Positions 1 through 8,581 are shown, counted from the first letter of the stretch. The stretch: DNA of 64,000 nucleotides from Hydrocarboniclastica marina (GCF_004851605.1 NZ_CP031093.1:682001-746000); one strand, 5' to 3'. The notes: generated from the sequence alone by a model not told the origin. Made by a program: numbers and translations.

Positions 1-1
1 T

Positions 2-94
2 GTGCTTGAACGCATCCAGGGGTTCGACATTGATTGGCAAGACGATTTCCGGATCGCCGAGGCTCTTCTTCAGGCCGGTGTAGTAAAAATCTGA
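2..94 (+). CDS. Acylneuraminate cytidylyltransferase-type protein, C-terminal end (partial)
   Basis: An open frame enters from the left edge and stops at TGA 92-94, giving 30 residues. They read as the tail of a CMP-sugar synthetase: the segment FDIDWQDDFRIAEALL resembles the DIDxxEDFxIAEALL ending common in NeuA/PseF-type cytidylyltransferases. The start and catalytic N-terminus lie outside the window, so the substrate cannot be judged. It lies 41 bases before the aldolase gene on the same strand and is probably co-transcribed with it, which suggests a surface-sugar cluster continuing to the left. The assignment rests on a short tail only. Confidence 0.55.
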   Translation: MLERIQGFDIDWQDDFRIAEALLQAGVVKI

Positions 95-135
95 GGCACG
101 TCCTTGGAACCATAGAAAGGATCAGCGCTAGCCCT

Positions 136-1740
136 ATGTTTATCGATTGCACGTTGCGTGATGGTGGTTATTACAATGCCTGGGACTTCAGGCCGGAGCT
201 CATCCGGCGCTACCTGGAGTCGATGCTGGCCGCTGGGGTTGATGCGGTCGAAATGGGGCTGCGTTCGCTGGACTCGACCGGTTTCAAGGGGGCTTGCGCC
301 TATAGCACAGATCATTTCCTGTCTAGTCTTCAGATTCCGCAAGGGCTGATGGTGGGCGTCATGGTCAATGCTTCGGAATTGGCTGGTGACGCCCCCCTTG
401 AAAAAAGTCTGCAGCGCTTGTTCCCACGCCCGGCTGAGGCGTCCCCCGTTAGCCTGGTCAGAATCGCCTGCCACGTGCACGAATTTGAGAAAGTACTGCC
501 AGCTTCGAGTTGGTTGAAAGCGCAGGGCTACCGGGTCGGATTCAACCTCATGCAAGTGGCCGATCGGGCGCAACCTGAAGTGGAAGAGCTTGCCGCCCTG
601 GCAGAAGATTACCCATTGGATGCACTCTACTTCGCCGATAGCATGGGGAGCATGAACCCGGCGAGAACGGTGCAGATTATCCAATGGATGCGTAAGGGGT
701 GGAGCGGCGCTTTGGGCATACACACCCATGACAATCTCGGCATGGCTTTGCAGAATACGCTCGCCGCCATGGATGAGGGCGTAACCTGGGTCGACTCAAC
801 GGTAACTGGCATGGGCAGAGGTCCAGGCAACGCCCGCACAGAAGAGCTGGCAATAGAGATTGCGGAGCGGCGGCAGAAAAGGGTCGACCTCGTGCCCCTC
901 CTGAGCCTCATTCGTAAAGACTTCCGTCCCATGCAGGAGCGCTTCGGCTGGGGTACCAATCCCTACTATTACCTCGCTGGCAAGTACGGGATTCACCCGA
1001 CCTATGTCCAGGAGATGCTGACGGACTCACGGTATGATGAAGAGGATATCCTGGCGGTAATAGAGCATCTCCGGCTCGAAGGTGGGAAGAAGTTCAGCGC
1101 GCATACCCTCGCGGCTGCCCGTCACTTTTTCAAGGACAGCCCGATCGGCAGCTGGTGTCCCGCAGACATGATGGAAGGGAGGGAAGTGCTGCTGCTGGGC
1201 ACGGGCCCCGGGGTTGAAGCTCATAAATGGGCTCTGGAGGACTATATCCGCCGTCGGCAGCCGCTGGTCATGGCGTTGAATACTCAGTCTGCCGTGAGTG
1301 CTGACCTGATTGACGTGCGGGCTGCATGTCATCCCGTCAGGCTGCTCGCTGACTGCCATACGCACACGTTATTGCCGCAGCCCCTCATCACCCCTGAGTC
1401 CATGCTTCCCGACGATGTGCGTTCTGCTCTGGAGGGAAAGAAAATGCTCGATTTCGGGTTGAACATCCAGCCTGAAGGTTTTGTCTTTTCCGACACGAGC
1501 TGTTCTTCGCCCTCTTCTCTGGTTGTTGCGTATGCGCTTGCGGTACTCGCGAGCGGTAAAGCCAGTCGCGTACTGATGGCCGGTTTTGACGGTTACGGCG
1601 CGGATGACCCGCGAAGTCGCGAGATGCAGGCACTGCTCGAAGCCTACCAGGGGACCGAAGGCGCAAGGACGCTGATCGCTATAACGCCGACGCGATACAA
1701 CTTGACCACACAATCAGTTTACGGGATGGCAGAACAATGA
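136..1740 (+). CDS. DRE-TIM (HMGL-like) aldolase with C-terminal glycosyltransferase-like domain
   Basis: The product has 534 residues. Residues 1-300 form an HMGL-like TIM-barrel aldolase: DCTLRDGG at 4-11 (metal ligand Asp9), HTHDN at 196-200 (His196 and His198) and GMGRGPGN at 225-232. These match the metal-dependent 4-hydroxy-2-oxovalerate aldolase family. Residues 350-530 are a second, Rossmann-like part starting with VLLLGTGPG and containing a TS/SSP..AVA..LASG...VLMAGFDGYG pattern that resembles GT42/DUF115-type domains. I start at ATG 136 because the family begins directly with the DCTLRDG strand; an upstream in-frame start at 34 would overlap the preceding gene. The stop overlaps the next start (ATGA). 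It may add pyruvate to a sugar aldehyde to make a 3-deoxy-2-ulosonic acid, but substrate and reaction are inferred. Confidence 0.8.
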   Translation: MFIDCTLRDGGYYNAWDFRPELIRRYLESMLAAGVDAVEMGLRSLDSTGFKGACAYSTDHFLSSLQIPQGLMVGVMVNASELAGDAPLEKSLQRLFPRPAEASPVSLVRIACHVHEFEKVLPASSWLKAQGYRVGFNLMQVADRAQPEVEELAALAEDYPLDALYFADSMGSMNPARTVQIIQWMRKGWSGALGIHTHDNLGMALQNTLAAMDEGVTWVDSTVTGMGRGPGNARTEELAIEIAERRQKRVDLVPLLSLIRKDFRPMQERFGWGTNPYYYLAGKYGIHPTYVQEMLTDSRYDEEDILAVIEHLRLEGGKKFSAHTLAAARHFFKDSPIGSWCPADMMEGREVLLLGTGPGVEAHKWALEDYIRRRQPLVMALNTQSAVSADLIDVRAACHPVRLLADCHTHTLLPQPLITPESMLPDDVRSALEGKKMLDFGLNIQPEGFVFSDTSCSSPSSLVVAYALAVLASGKASRVLMAGFDGYGADDPRSREMQALLEAYQGTEGARTLIAITPTRYNLTTQSVYGMAEQ

Positions 1741-2480
1741 TGAGATCGGTGGCAGTGATTCCTGCCCGGTACCAGTCGTCCAGGTATCCCGGCAAGCCCC
1801 TTGTCAAGTTGTTGGGTAAACCCATGTTGCTCTGGGTGGCGGAGCTCTCGGCCAAGGCCCTGGGTCAGGAAAATGTCTACGTCGCGACCGACGACCACCG
1901 GATCGCAGAAGTCGCCCAGCATGCCGGATTCAAGGCGGTGCTCACCAGTTCCGGTGCCCTGACGGGGACAGATCGACTGGCCGAGGCCGCTGAGTCTATC
2001 GACGCAGATATCTTCATCAATGTGCAGGGGGATGAGCCCCTGGTTGATCCAGAGGATATCTGTCGCGTACGTGACCTTAAACAGGCGTCCATGGATACGG
2101 TCATAAATGGATACTGCTGGCTCTCCGAAGAGGAAGATCCGCATAGCGTAAACCTTCCTAAAGTCATAACGACTGAAGCCGGACACCTGGTGTACATGTC
2201 TCGCAGCCCCCTGCCTGGCTATAAGGACGCGAAGAATGCCCCCGTGCACTACAAAAAGCAGGTCTGCATCTACGCGTTCAGTAAACCGGAGCTGAAGGCT
2301 TTCCGCGACTTCGGGCGCAAGAGTGAGTTGGAGCGTTCTGAAGATATCGAAATTCTGCGTTTCCTTGAGCTGAAAAGGCCCGTTCTGATGCTTGAGACGC
2401 GAGCTGGAAGCCTTGCTGTGGATGTGCCTTCGGATGTGGCTGGTGTCGAGGCGGCGCTTCGGAAAAAACACGCGTGCTGA
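1737..2480 (+). CDS. KdsB-type CMP-sugar (ulosonate) cytidylyltransferase
   Basis: The product has 247 residues, the usual KdsB length. It has the family N-terminus IPARYQSSRYPGKPL (8-22), TGTDRL (76-81) and the metal/nucleotide motif NVQGDEP (95-101). KdsB enzymes activate Kdo with CTP to CMP-Kdo in the cytoplasm. The start overlaps the aldolase stop by four bases and the HAD gene starts inside its 3' end, so the three are translationally coupled. Being next to an aldolase rather than kdsA suggests it may activate a related ulosonic acid instead of, or as well as, Kdo. No second kdsB lies in the window, so whether this is the housekeeping copy is unknown. Confidence 0.85.
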   Translation: MMRSVAVIPARYQSSRYPGKPLVKLLGKPMLLWVAELSAKALGQENVYVATDDHRIAEVAQHAGFKAVLTSSGALTGTDRLAEAAESIDADIFINVQGDEPLVDPEDICRVRDLKQASMDTVINGYCWLSEEEDPHSVNLPKVITTEAGHLVYMSRSPLPGYKDAKNAPVHYKKQVCIYAFSKPELKAFRDFGRKSELERSEDIEILRFLELKRPVLMLETRAGSLAVDVPSDVAGVEAALRKKHAC

Positions 2481-3121
2481 AGCTGGACAAGTATCAAACC
2501 CTGGTTTTTGACTGCGATGGCGTACTGCTTGATTCCAACAAGGTCAAGACAGACGCGTTTCATCGCGCTGCAGAGTCGTATGGTAGAGACCCTGCCCGCA
2601 AGCTGGTTGAGTACCACGTCAATAACGGCGGCATTTCCCGCTATGCAAAGTTCGAGTTTTTTCTTGAACACATTCTTGGTCGAGCCGAAATCGATCCTGC
2701 CGAGCTAGAGTTGCTCCTCGGCAGATACGCCAGCGGAGTCCAGCAGGGGCTTGCGACATGCGCGATTGCCAATGGCCTGGAAAGATTGCGCGCGCAGACG
2801 CGCCAGAGTCGTTGGCTGGTGGTCTCAGGCGGTGACCAGTCCGAACTCCGTGAGCTGTTTGAGAAGCGCGGGCTCTCGGTCCTTTTCGACGGTGGCATTC
2901 ACGGCAGTCCGGCTACCAAGGATGAGCTCCTTTCTAAACTCATGGAAAATGGCGGTATTCAACGGCCAGCGTTGTTTCTTGGGGACAGCCAGTACGATTA
3001 TGAAGCGGCGACTCGAGCCGGTCTTGATTTTGTTTTTGTCTCTGCGTGGAGCGAGTCGCACTTTGATTTTGGTGGCGCGCACGCACAGATTAAAGTCCTG
3101 GCAGATCTTCTGCAGCCGTAG
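2474..3121 (+). CDS. HAD-superfamily phosphatase, sugar-cluster type
   Basis: The product has 215 residues. HAD motif I is FDCDGVLLDSN (nucleophile Asp13, acid/base Asp15), and motif IV is LGDSQYD near residue 171. An alpha-helical cap (about 20-95) places it with the phosphoglycolate-phosphatase-like HADs, not with the capless KdsC. It starts at GTG 2474, seven bases inside the kdsB-like gene, so coupling is likely. In this setting the natural guess is removal of a phosphate from the ulosonic acid before or around CMP activation, a KdsC-like role done by a different HAD subfamily. The substrate is inferred from context only. Confidence 0.8.
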   Translation: MLKLDKYQTLVFDCDGVLLDSNKVKTDAFHRAAESYGRDPARKLVEYHVNNGGISRYAKFEFFLEHILGRAEIDPAELELLLGRYASGVQQGLATCAIANGLERLRAQTRQSRWLVVSGGDQSELRELFEKRGLSVLFDGGIHGSPATKDELLSKLMENGGIQRPALFLGDSQYDYEAATRAGLDFVFVSAWSESHFDFGGAHAQIKVLADLLQP

Positions 3122-3201
3122 CGCTGCGTCTGGACTGCCAAAGGGCAGCCAATGCCACGGGTTTCCTTCCGCTCAAAATCTCAACCTCTCTCTGGAGTAC
3201 C

Positions 3202-4704
3202 ATGAAAATTCTTTTTGTCGGCTTCTACGGAGCGGCGGGACGGAAGATTATTGAAAAGACCTGTGCCAAGAGTGCGGTAACCGAGTACATCCTGATAGGC
3301 GAGGATAACCATCAGATCGAAAACGTCCGGTCTCGCTTTCTGCACCGGCGTTATTTCCGCAATGCTCAGGTGACCAAGGATGTGGTGAGATCGTGCCGGC
3401 CCCTGGACGCTGACCTATACGAGCAGATGGCGCGCTACGAAGTTGAGTTTTACCAACAGAACGAACGGATCAACAGAACCCATACACTGGATCTCTATGG
3501 GACTCGGCGGGAGTTCTATCTGAGGTCGCTCGCTTATTTCAACGATCTGCTGGAAGTGGAAAGCTTTGACGCGGTTATTCTGTCGAATATCCCACACACC
3601 AATTACGATCTTCTTCTTTACGGGCTTGCTCGGTGCAAGCATTTGCCTGTCCTCTGCTTTTACCGGACGCCGATAATCCCGGATCGGTTCTTCTACCTGT
3701 ATTCCCTCGAGAATATCTACGATCACCGGGCTCAACAGTTACGCGACCTGACCCGGCAATACCACGAAAAACCCGTCTCCGAAAAAGCGGGCATACGCCA
3801 GCGGCTCAAGGACAGCATCAATGGTTGGGATGAGATCGTTGGCAGAAGCGCCCGGGTGGGCCTCAGCCCGGCGGCGCAACCTGGACGGAGCGCCCCGACT
3901 ATCCTGAAGGAGAAGCTTACTCGTCTGTTCGCCAGACTATTCCTGAGAACAGCGTCTACCGTTCGATTGAACAAACTGGAGGGTTATCCGGGCGTCGCCC
4001 GCAAGCGAGGGCGACTTGAAAAAGCCCGGATGAAGTACTTGAACCAACAATGTGAGCAGTATTACGAGATTCATTCTGTCCGCCCTGTCGCGGGCGAGAC
4101 GTACGTCTATTTTCCGCTACATAAACAACCGGAAGCGACAACCGGCCCGCTTGGTGGCTTTTTCCAGGACCAGCGACAGGCGATAGATATGCTCAGTAAG
4201 TGCCTTCCTGCCGGATGGAAAATCTATGTAAAGGAGTTTCCTCACCAACGTCTGACTCATCGAAGCAGAGGCTATTACGATGAACTGCTGGGGATGGACA
4301 ACGTGAGGCTGATAAAAAAGGATGTGAACTCGATTGAACTGGTGAAAGGCTCGGCGTTCGTCGCAACCGTCACCGGAACCGCTGCCTGGGAGGCCTTCTG
4401 GTTGGAAAAACCGGCGGTATTATTCGGTTACTCACTGCTTTGTGCTGCCAAAGGCATGTTCGATGTTAAGACGGCCTCAGACCTCCGGGGCGTTTTAACT
4501 GAAATCCCAAGCGTCTGCATTGATGAAGAGGACCGAATGGCCTGGTTGTTCGCCGTTGACCAACTTGCGTTCAAAGCGTATCTGGAGCCGTACAAGCCTG
4601 CAGTGCAAAATTCTGCGTTTTCAGAGGACGAAAATGCAGAGGCTGTTTCCCGGGAGATCTGCAGTTTTCTGAAAAAACACCTCGGCGGGGCAACCGCAAG
4701 TTAG
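3202..4704 (+). CDS. Capsule-polysaccharide-type GT-B protein, probable surface-sugar transferase
   Basis: The product has 500 residues, with no signal peptide and no clear membrane helix. The C-terminal half looks like the capsule-synthesis (KpsC/KpsS-like) fold: YVYFPLHKQPE at 301-311, a long segment ending VKEFPHQ near 343-349, VTGTAAWEAF at 390-399 and KPAVLFG at 403-409. In known families these elements line the CMP-Kdo/nucleotide-sugar site. The N-terminal half (1-220) has a Rossmann-like start (MKILFVGFYG) but I do not recognise its family. It lies 80 bases after the HAD gene and is the last gene on this strand before the convergent LPS run. A transferase using the CMP-sugar made upstream is a reasonable inference. 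Confidence 0.65.
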   Translation: MKILFVGFYGAAGRKIIEKTCAKSAVTEYILIGEDNHQIENVRSRFLHRRYFRNAQVTKDVVRSCRPLDADLYEQMARYEVEFYQQNERINRTHTLDLYGTRREFYLRSLAYFNDLLEVESFDAVILSNIPHTNYDLLLYGLARCKHLPVLCFYRTPIIPDRFFYLYSLENIYDHRAQQLRDLTRQYHEKPVSEKAGIRQRLKDSINGWDEIVGRSARVGLSPAAQPGRSAPTILKEKLTRLFARLFLRTASTVRLNKLEGYPGVARKRGRLEKARMKYLNQQCEQYYEIHSVRPVAGETYVYFPLHKQPEATTGPLGGFFQDQRQAIDMLSKCLPAGWKIYVKEFPHQRLTHRSRGYYDELLGMDNVRLIKKDVNSIELVKGSAFVATVTGTAAWEAFWLEKPAVLFGYSLLCAAKGMFDVKTASDLRGVLTEIPSVCIDEEDRMAWLFAVDQLAFKAYLEPYKPAVQNSAFSEDENAEAVSREICSFLKKHLGGATAS

Positions 4705-4711
4705 CTTTTTT

Positions 4712-5380
4712 CTACGCCGTTCTGCGCAACTCTGGAAGAGCCTTGATGGCTTCGCGATAAACAGCACCAATCTGTGCTGGGACAACGGGTTGCCCCAGCG
4801 CCAAAGCCATGGCCAGACGGTGGTGGCCTTTGCCGCCGAAGAAAGGCTCCCCGCCTGGGCCAATGTGGAAAAGTATGCCGCCTTCCTCACGGAAGTTTCC
4901 CGGCACCAGTTCGTTGCGCGGGCTGAGCCTGCCGGCTTTTTCCACTTTGAGGTAGAGCTCGTCCAGTTCAGCGTACCTTCGCTCGATGTCTGCGCGGTTG
5001 CGTAGGCGGTCAACCTTGCCCTTGTCACGGATGCGATCGAGCATCTGCTCAAAAATGCCGGTTTCCTCCCAGGTCAGGCCGTCACGCCAGTGTTGCAGGC
5101 AAGCCTTGACTGAGGGCAGGTCACGAACTCCCCGCGTCCGTTCCTGGGGCCACTCGGCCACAACCCGGGCGCTTTCCTTTGAATTCCACTTTTTGAGTGC
5201 GTGCTCAACTTGGTCGAGGGGAATCCAAAGCCGTTCGGCAAACAGGGGCGCCTGCGGACCGTAGTTTTTCAGGTTGATCCGGTCCTGCCGGGCTGCCCGG
5301 AGCCGGCTGGCCCAATTGCGTCGCATTTGCCCGAACGCGCTTTTTTCGGTGACCGCCGGCTGATGGGAGACCCTGGGCAT
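4712..5380 (-). CDS. Unknown protein with ParB-like C-terminal segment, end of LPS run
   Basis: The product has 222 residues and no signal or membrane segment. I do not recognise it as a named family. The N-terminal part is basic and helical (many Arg/Lys, residues 14-70). The C-terminal part, RNELVPGNFREEGGILFHI then FFGGKGHHRLAMALALG (181-197), resembles the ParB/Srx-type fold, where a G-x-HR loop binds phosphate. It overlaps the stop of the upstream GT4 gene by one base, so it is the last gene of the LPS transcript. It may be a sugar or lipid kinase-like or regulatory accessory, but no function can be claimed. Confidence 0.6.
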   Translation of the reverse strand: MPRVSHQPAVTEKSAFGQMRRNWASRLRAARQDRINLKNYGPQAPLFAERLWIPLDQVEHALKKWNSKESARVVAEWPQERTRGVRDLPSVKACLQHWRDGLTWEETGIFEQMLDRIRDKGKVDRLRNRADIERRYAELDELYLKVEKAGRLSPRNELVPGNFREEGGILFHIGPGGEPFFGGKGHHRLAMALALGQPVVPAQIGAVYREAIKALPELRRTA

Positions 5381-6537
5381 CAGCGCGACGCCTTGTCTGG
5401 CAAAAGCAAAAACTGTTCGACCACGGACTCAGACCGAAACGCTGCCAGCCAGTCGGGGTTGACCGTAATCGGAAGCGCCGCAAGCGCCTCGCTCAACTTG
5501 TCCGCGAGCCCCTGGACGGTTCGGGGTGCCAGGTACTGTTCCAGCTCGCCTCTGAACACATCGCGTACGCCGCCTTCGGACTCGACCGACAAAATCGGGG
5601 TACCACAGGCCAGCGCTTCGGTCAGTACGATGCCAAGGCCCTCGTATTCCGAGGCCAGAACAAAAAGCGCGGCCCGGTGCATCCAGGGGTACGGGTTTTC
5701 CCGTTTTCCGGCAAAGAAAACCCGATCTGAAATGCCCAGGGTGTTCGCTTTCGCCTCGAGCTTCTCGCGAAGCTTGCCCTCGCCCACAATGACGAGCTTG
5801 TGGTCGGGCCTGGCGACGGCGTACGCCTCGAGTAGCAGCGCGTGGCCTTTCTGGGGCACCAGCCTTGCCACATTGACGATATAGGGTTCCTCGGGAATGT
5901 CGTCGTCCGGCTCGACCATCAGGTTGCGGATCTGCTCTACCGGGCACGGATTGGTGATAACGCGCAGACTGCTGGGCTGGATACCACCCTCGCGGAACGC
6001 CGCCAGAGCTGAGTCCATTACCCCGGACGAAACACAAACCAGGTGGCGCCGATCAAAGACGAGCCGCCACTCAAGTTTTTTCTGCCACAAGGGGCGGTCG
6101 TAGTGAATGATGTTTTCCAGGACGTAAATGCTGCGCGCGTCCCGGAAAGACCAGAAGTATTTAAAAGTGCCCAGACCGCGGAAGACTATCCGGTCAAATC
6201 TGCCGTGCTCCCGCTCGAGCCTGGCGATATGGCGCTTAAGCAACCAACCGCTGAGCCAGCCTACCCACATGAAGTGGGATTTCGGCAGTAGCACGCCGAG
6301 GAGCAGCCGGGACAGCAGGAAGACGGGTATGCCGATGCCGGATCTGAGCAGCGCGTGAAACTGGTCGTAGTGGTGAAGCTTGACGCCGGGGTGGCTGGGC
6401 ATCACGTCATTGGGCTTGTCCTTGCAGCTCAACAGGTGACTGTCGTGACCCTGCTCGGCAAACGCGTCAGCGAGATTGACCGCGACGCGTTCCATGCCGC
6501 CCAGTTTTAACGAATGAATAACGACCAGAGTTCTCAC
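5380..6537 (-). CDS. GT4-family glycosyltransferase (LPS core/O-unit)
   Basis: The product has 385 residues with a GT-B fold. The N-terminus RTLVVIHSLKLGGMERV is the acceptor-domain start typical of WaaG/RfaG-like GT4 enzymes. The donor domain carries NVARLVPQKGH, then the EX7E motif in EGLGIVLTE. A cytosolic enzyme acting at the inner face of the membrane is expected, adding a hexose or similar residue to the growing core oligosaccharide. It overlaps its neighbours by four bases upstream and one downstream, so it is part of the same transcript. Donor and acceptor sugars cannot be read from the sequence. Confidence 0.88.
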   Translation of the reverse strand: MRTLVVIHSLKLGGMERVAVNLADAFAEQGHDSHLLSCKDKPNDVMPSHPGVKLHHYDQFHALLRSGIGIPVFLLSRLLLGVLLPKSHFMWVGWLSGWLLKRHIARLEREHGRFDRIVFRGLGTFKYFWSFRDARSIYVLENIIHYDRPLWQKKLEWRLVFDRRHLVCVSSGVMDSALAAFREGGIQPSSLRVITNPCPVEQIRNLMVEPDDDIPEEPYIVNVARLVPQKGHALLLEAYAVARPDHKLVIVGEGKLREKLEAKANTLGISDRVFFAGKRENPYPWMHRAALFVLASEYEGLGIVLTEALACGTPILSVESEGGVRDVFRGELEQYLAPRTVQGLADKLSEALAALPITVNPDWLAAFRSESVVEQFLLLPDKASR

Positions 6538-7415
6538 ATTCGGGCTCTTTCAGAGGACAGTGGTGCTGTCGCTGGATCCTGGGACTTCTTTTCAATGCCG
6601 TTCTCGGCCCAGTATGTTTTGTTGTCCTTGACCGCCTGGCGGATGGCTCTGTTCCTGGCCCAGACCTCGGGCTTGGAGTAGCCGCGTGCGTGGTCCAGAT
6701 GCAGGCATACGGTGCTGTAGCGAATCTGCATGGACTTGTGGCCATAGTTCCAGAGCCGCTCGCCCAGTTCCCGGTCGAGCCCGCCGTACTGCATGTCTTC
6801 ATTGAAGCCGTTGACGGCAACCAGGTCTTTTGTCCAGGTGGAGCTGTTCATGCCGTTCCAACTGGCAGCTGCCGGGGTCAGCGCGTTCAGCAGACGTTTC
6901 TTCCAGCGTGAACGCGAGAGTTTCCAGAGTTTATGGGATCGCGGTTGGCCATGACGGACCAGCCAGGCCGGGTCGAACGCGTCGCCCGAGCTAATGTCGG
7001 CATCCGTAATGTGCTCGGAGACGGGCATGGTCAATTTTATGTAACCGCCAGAGAGGAAATGCCCGGGCGCGGCCATGGCACGATGGGTCGAGACAAAATC
7101 GGGCTCCGGAATGCAATCGCCGTCCGTAAAGATCAGGTAGTCGCAGTCTGTGCCAGCAATGGCCTTGTTCAGAATCGTACATTTGCGAAAGCCGTCGTCT
7201 TCGTGCCAGACGTGATCGATCACAAGCTGACCCCGGGCCTGGAAGCGCCCGATCAGCTCGCCGGTTTCCCGGGTCGAGCCGTCATCAGCCACGATCACAG
7301 TGAACTGCTTATCGCTTTGCGCCTCGTAGCCGGTCAGGACCTTGCTGAGCCAAAGCGGGGAGTTGTAAGTCGTGATCACGACGCCGATACGTTGCGGGGT
7401 CATGTGCGGTCTCAT
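6534..7415 (-). CDS. GT2-family glycosyltransferase with galactosyltransferase-type C-terminus
   Basis: The product has 293 residues. GT-A features are IGVVITTYNSP (10-20), VADDGST near 41-47 and the metal site FTDGDCIPEPDF. A C-terminal segment NGFNEDMQYGGLDRELGERL matches the Glyco_transf_7C pattern of bacterial GT2 enzymes that add galactose or glucose. There is a possible second start four codons in (MTPQRIG). It begins the last three-gene block of the LPS run, 165 bases after the acyltransferase stop. Three imperfect octamers occupy the position where a Shine-Dalgarno sequence would be expected, and no good ribosome site is seen. Confidence 0.86.
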   Translation of the reverse strand: MRPHMTPQRIGVVITTYNSPLWLSKVLTGYEAQSDKQFTVIVADDGSTRETGELIGRFQARGQLVIDHVWHEDDGFRKCTILNKAIAGTDCDYLIFTDGDCIPEPDFVSTHRAMAAPGHFLSGGYIKLTMPVSEHITDADISSGDAFDPAWLVRHGQPRSHKLWKLSRSRWKKRLLNALTPAAASWNGMNSSTWTKDLVAVNGFNEDMQYGGLDRELGERLWNYGHKSMQIRYSTVCLHLDHARGYSKPEVWARNRAIRQAVKDNKTYWAENGIEKKSQDPATAPLSSERARM

Positions 7416-7418
7416 CTT

Positions 7419-7443
7419 TGAGTGTTCGAGTGTATGAGTGTCG
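7419..7443. repeat. Three tandem octamers in the leader of the GT2 gene
   Basis: The + strand reads GAGTGTTC, GAGTGTAT, GAGTGTCG in a row, directly before the GT2 start codon on the minus strand. Three imperfect copies are too few to call a phase-variable tract, but they lie where they could affect translation of a surface-sugar gene. Confidence 0.5.
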
Positions 7444-7580
7444 GTTGCGCTTCTGTCGGTGTTAAAAACAGAAGCGTCGCGTCGCTGGAAAAACGCCAGT
7501 CTAGCATCACAGCCAAGGTCATGGCGTCAGCTCGGGGTCGCAGACATCGACATCCGGCGGTACGCTCGAAAAGCCGCAAC

Positions 7581-8486
7581 TCAGGCTTGCCTATCGGGTT
7601 TGTAGATGTTCGGCAGGCCTGGCGGCCGACGCCTGAACCGCTTGTATTCCCACTGGTACTGCGCCGGGATAGCACGGACGCATTGCTCAACGCTGGCGTT
7701 CAGGCCGGTCGCCGATAATATCGGGTCAGTATCGAAAAGCCGCGTATCAGGGGACTGAATGACGAGCCGAAAACCGCGGCCGTCAGGCAGTCGCTCTGCA
7801 TAGGTTACCAGCACCCGGCAGCCGGTCTTGCTGATCAGTTTGGAGGCCAGCTTCATTGTCAGTATTTCCATACCGAAAAACGGCGCGAAGACGCCACCCG
7901 CAGGTTTTGGCGACTGATCAGGCAGTATCCCTGCGACACCGCCTTCGCGCAGTATCGATACGAGTCTCAGCAGGCCGCGCCGGTCTGCACGTACCAGCTC
8001 CGAGCCGCCCCGTTCTCGCACCTCTGACATATAGCTTTCGAGCTCTTTAACGTTGGGCGGACTGTAGAGCGCGGCCATCTTGTAGCGGGAGGAGAAATAC
8101 AAACCGGCGAGTTCCCAGTTGCCCAGGTGCGGTGCGAGTAGCAGGATGCCCCTTTTGGCGGCAACTGCCTCGTCAAGCAGGGCCTGGCCGTCAATCTCTA
8201 CGAGGGTGTCGAGGCAACGCTCAACGGGCCACTCCCACATCAGCGGAATCTCCAGCGCCGTCTTCGCGGTTTCGATGAGACTGTCCCGAGCGAGACGTTC
8301 CCGCTCCCCGGGCGTCAGTTCAGGGAAGCAGGCGTCGATATTGACTCGGGTAACCTGTCGGGCACGTCCGGCGACGCGCCAGGCAATCCGACCCGCGACA
8401 GCGCCGAGTTTTTGCGCAGCCGGTAACGAAAGCAAGCTCAGAAGACGCAGCAGCCAGCGAATCATTTGGATTTTAATCGTCTTCAT
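7581..8486 (-). CDS. LpxL/HtrB-type lipid A (Kdo-dependent) acyltransferase
   Basis: The product has 301 residues. The catalytic HX4D/E motif of the LpxL/LpxM family is seen as HLGNWE, followed by PDQSP and VFAPFFG, both family hallmarks. One hydrophobic N-terminal helix (about residues 7-27) anchors it to the inner membrane. It transfers a secondary acyl chain from acyl-ACP to Kdo2-lipid IVA or a related acceptor. I use ATG 8486 (MKTIKIQMIRW); a longer frame to 8525 would add an unlikely Cys-rich leader. It is one of two such genes in this run, so one may act as LpxL and the other as LpxM. Confidence 0.87.
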   Translation of the reverse strand: MKTIKIQMIRWLLRLLSLLSLPAAQKLGAVAGRIAWRVAGRARQVTRVNIDACFPELTPGERERLARDSLIETAKTALEIPLMWEWPVERCLDTLVEIDGQALLDEAVAAKRGILLLAPHLGNWELAGLYFSSRYKMAALYSPPNVKELESYMSEVRERGGSELVRADRRGLLRLVSILREGGVAGILPDQSPKPAGGVFAPFFGMEILTMKLASKLISKTGCRVLVTYAERLPDGRGFRLVIQSPDTRLFDTDPILSATGLNASVEQCVRAIPAQYQWEYKRFRRRPPGLPNIYKPDRQA

Positions 8487-8581
8487 GGCGGCCCTGTAGC
8501 TGCAAGTGCAGCGGGAAAATAGCACTTGGCTGCGGCACGCTCAACCCTGGCATTCACCAGGGCCTGATTCGGTCTGTGAGC

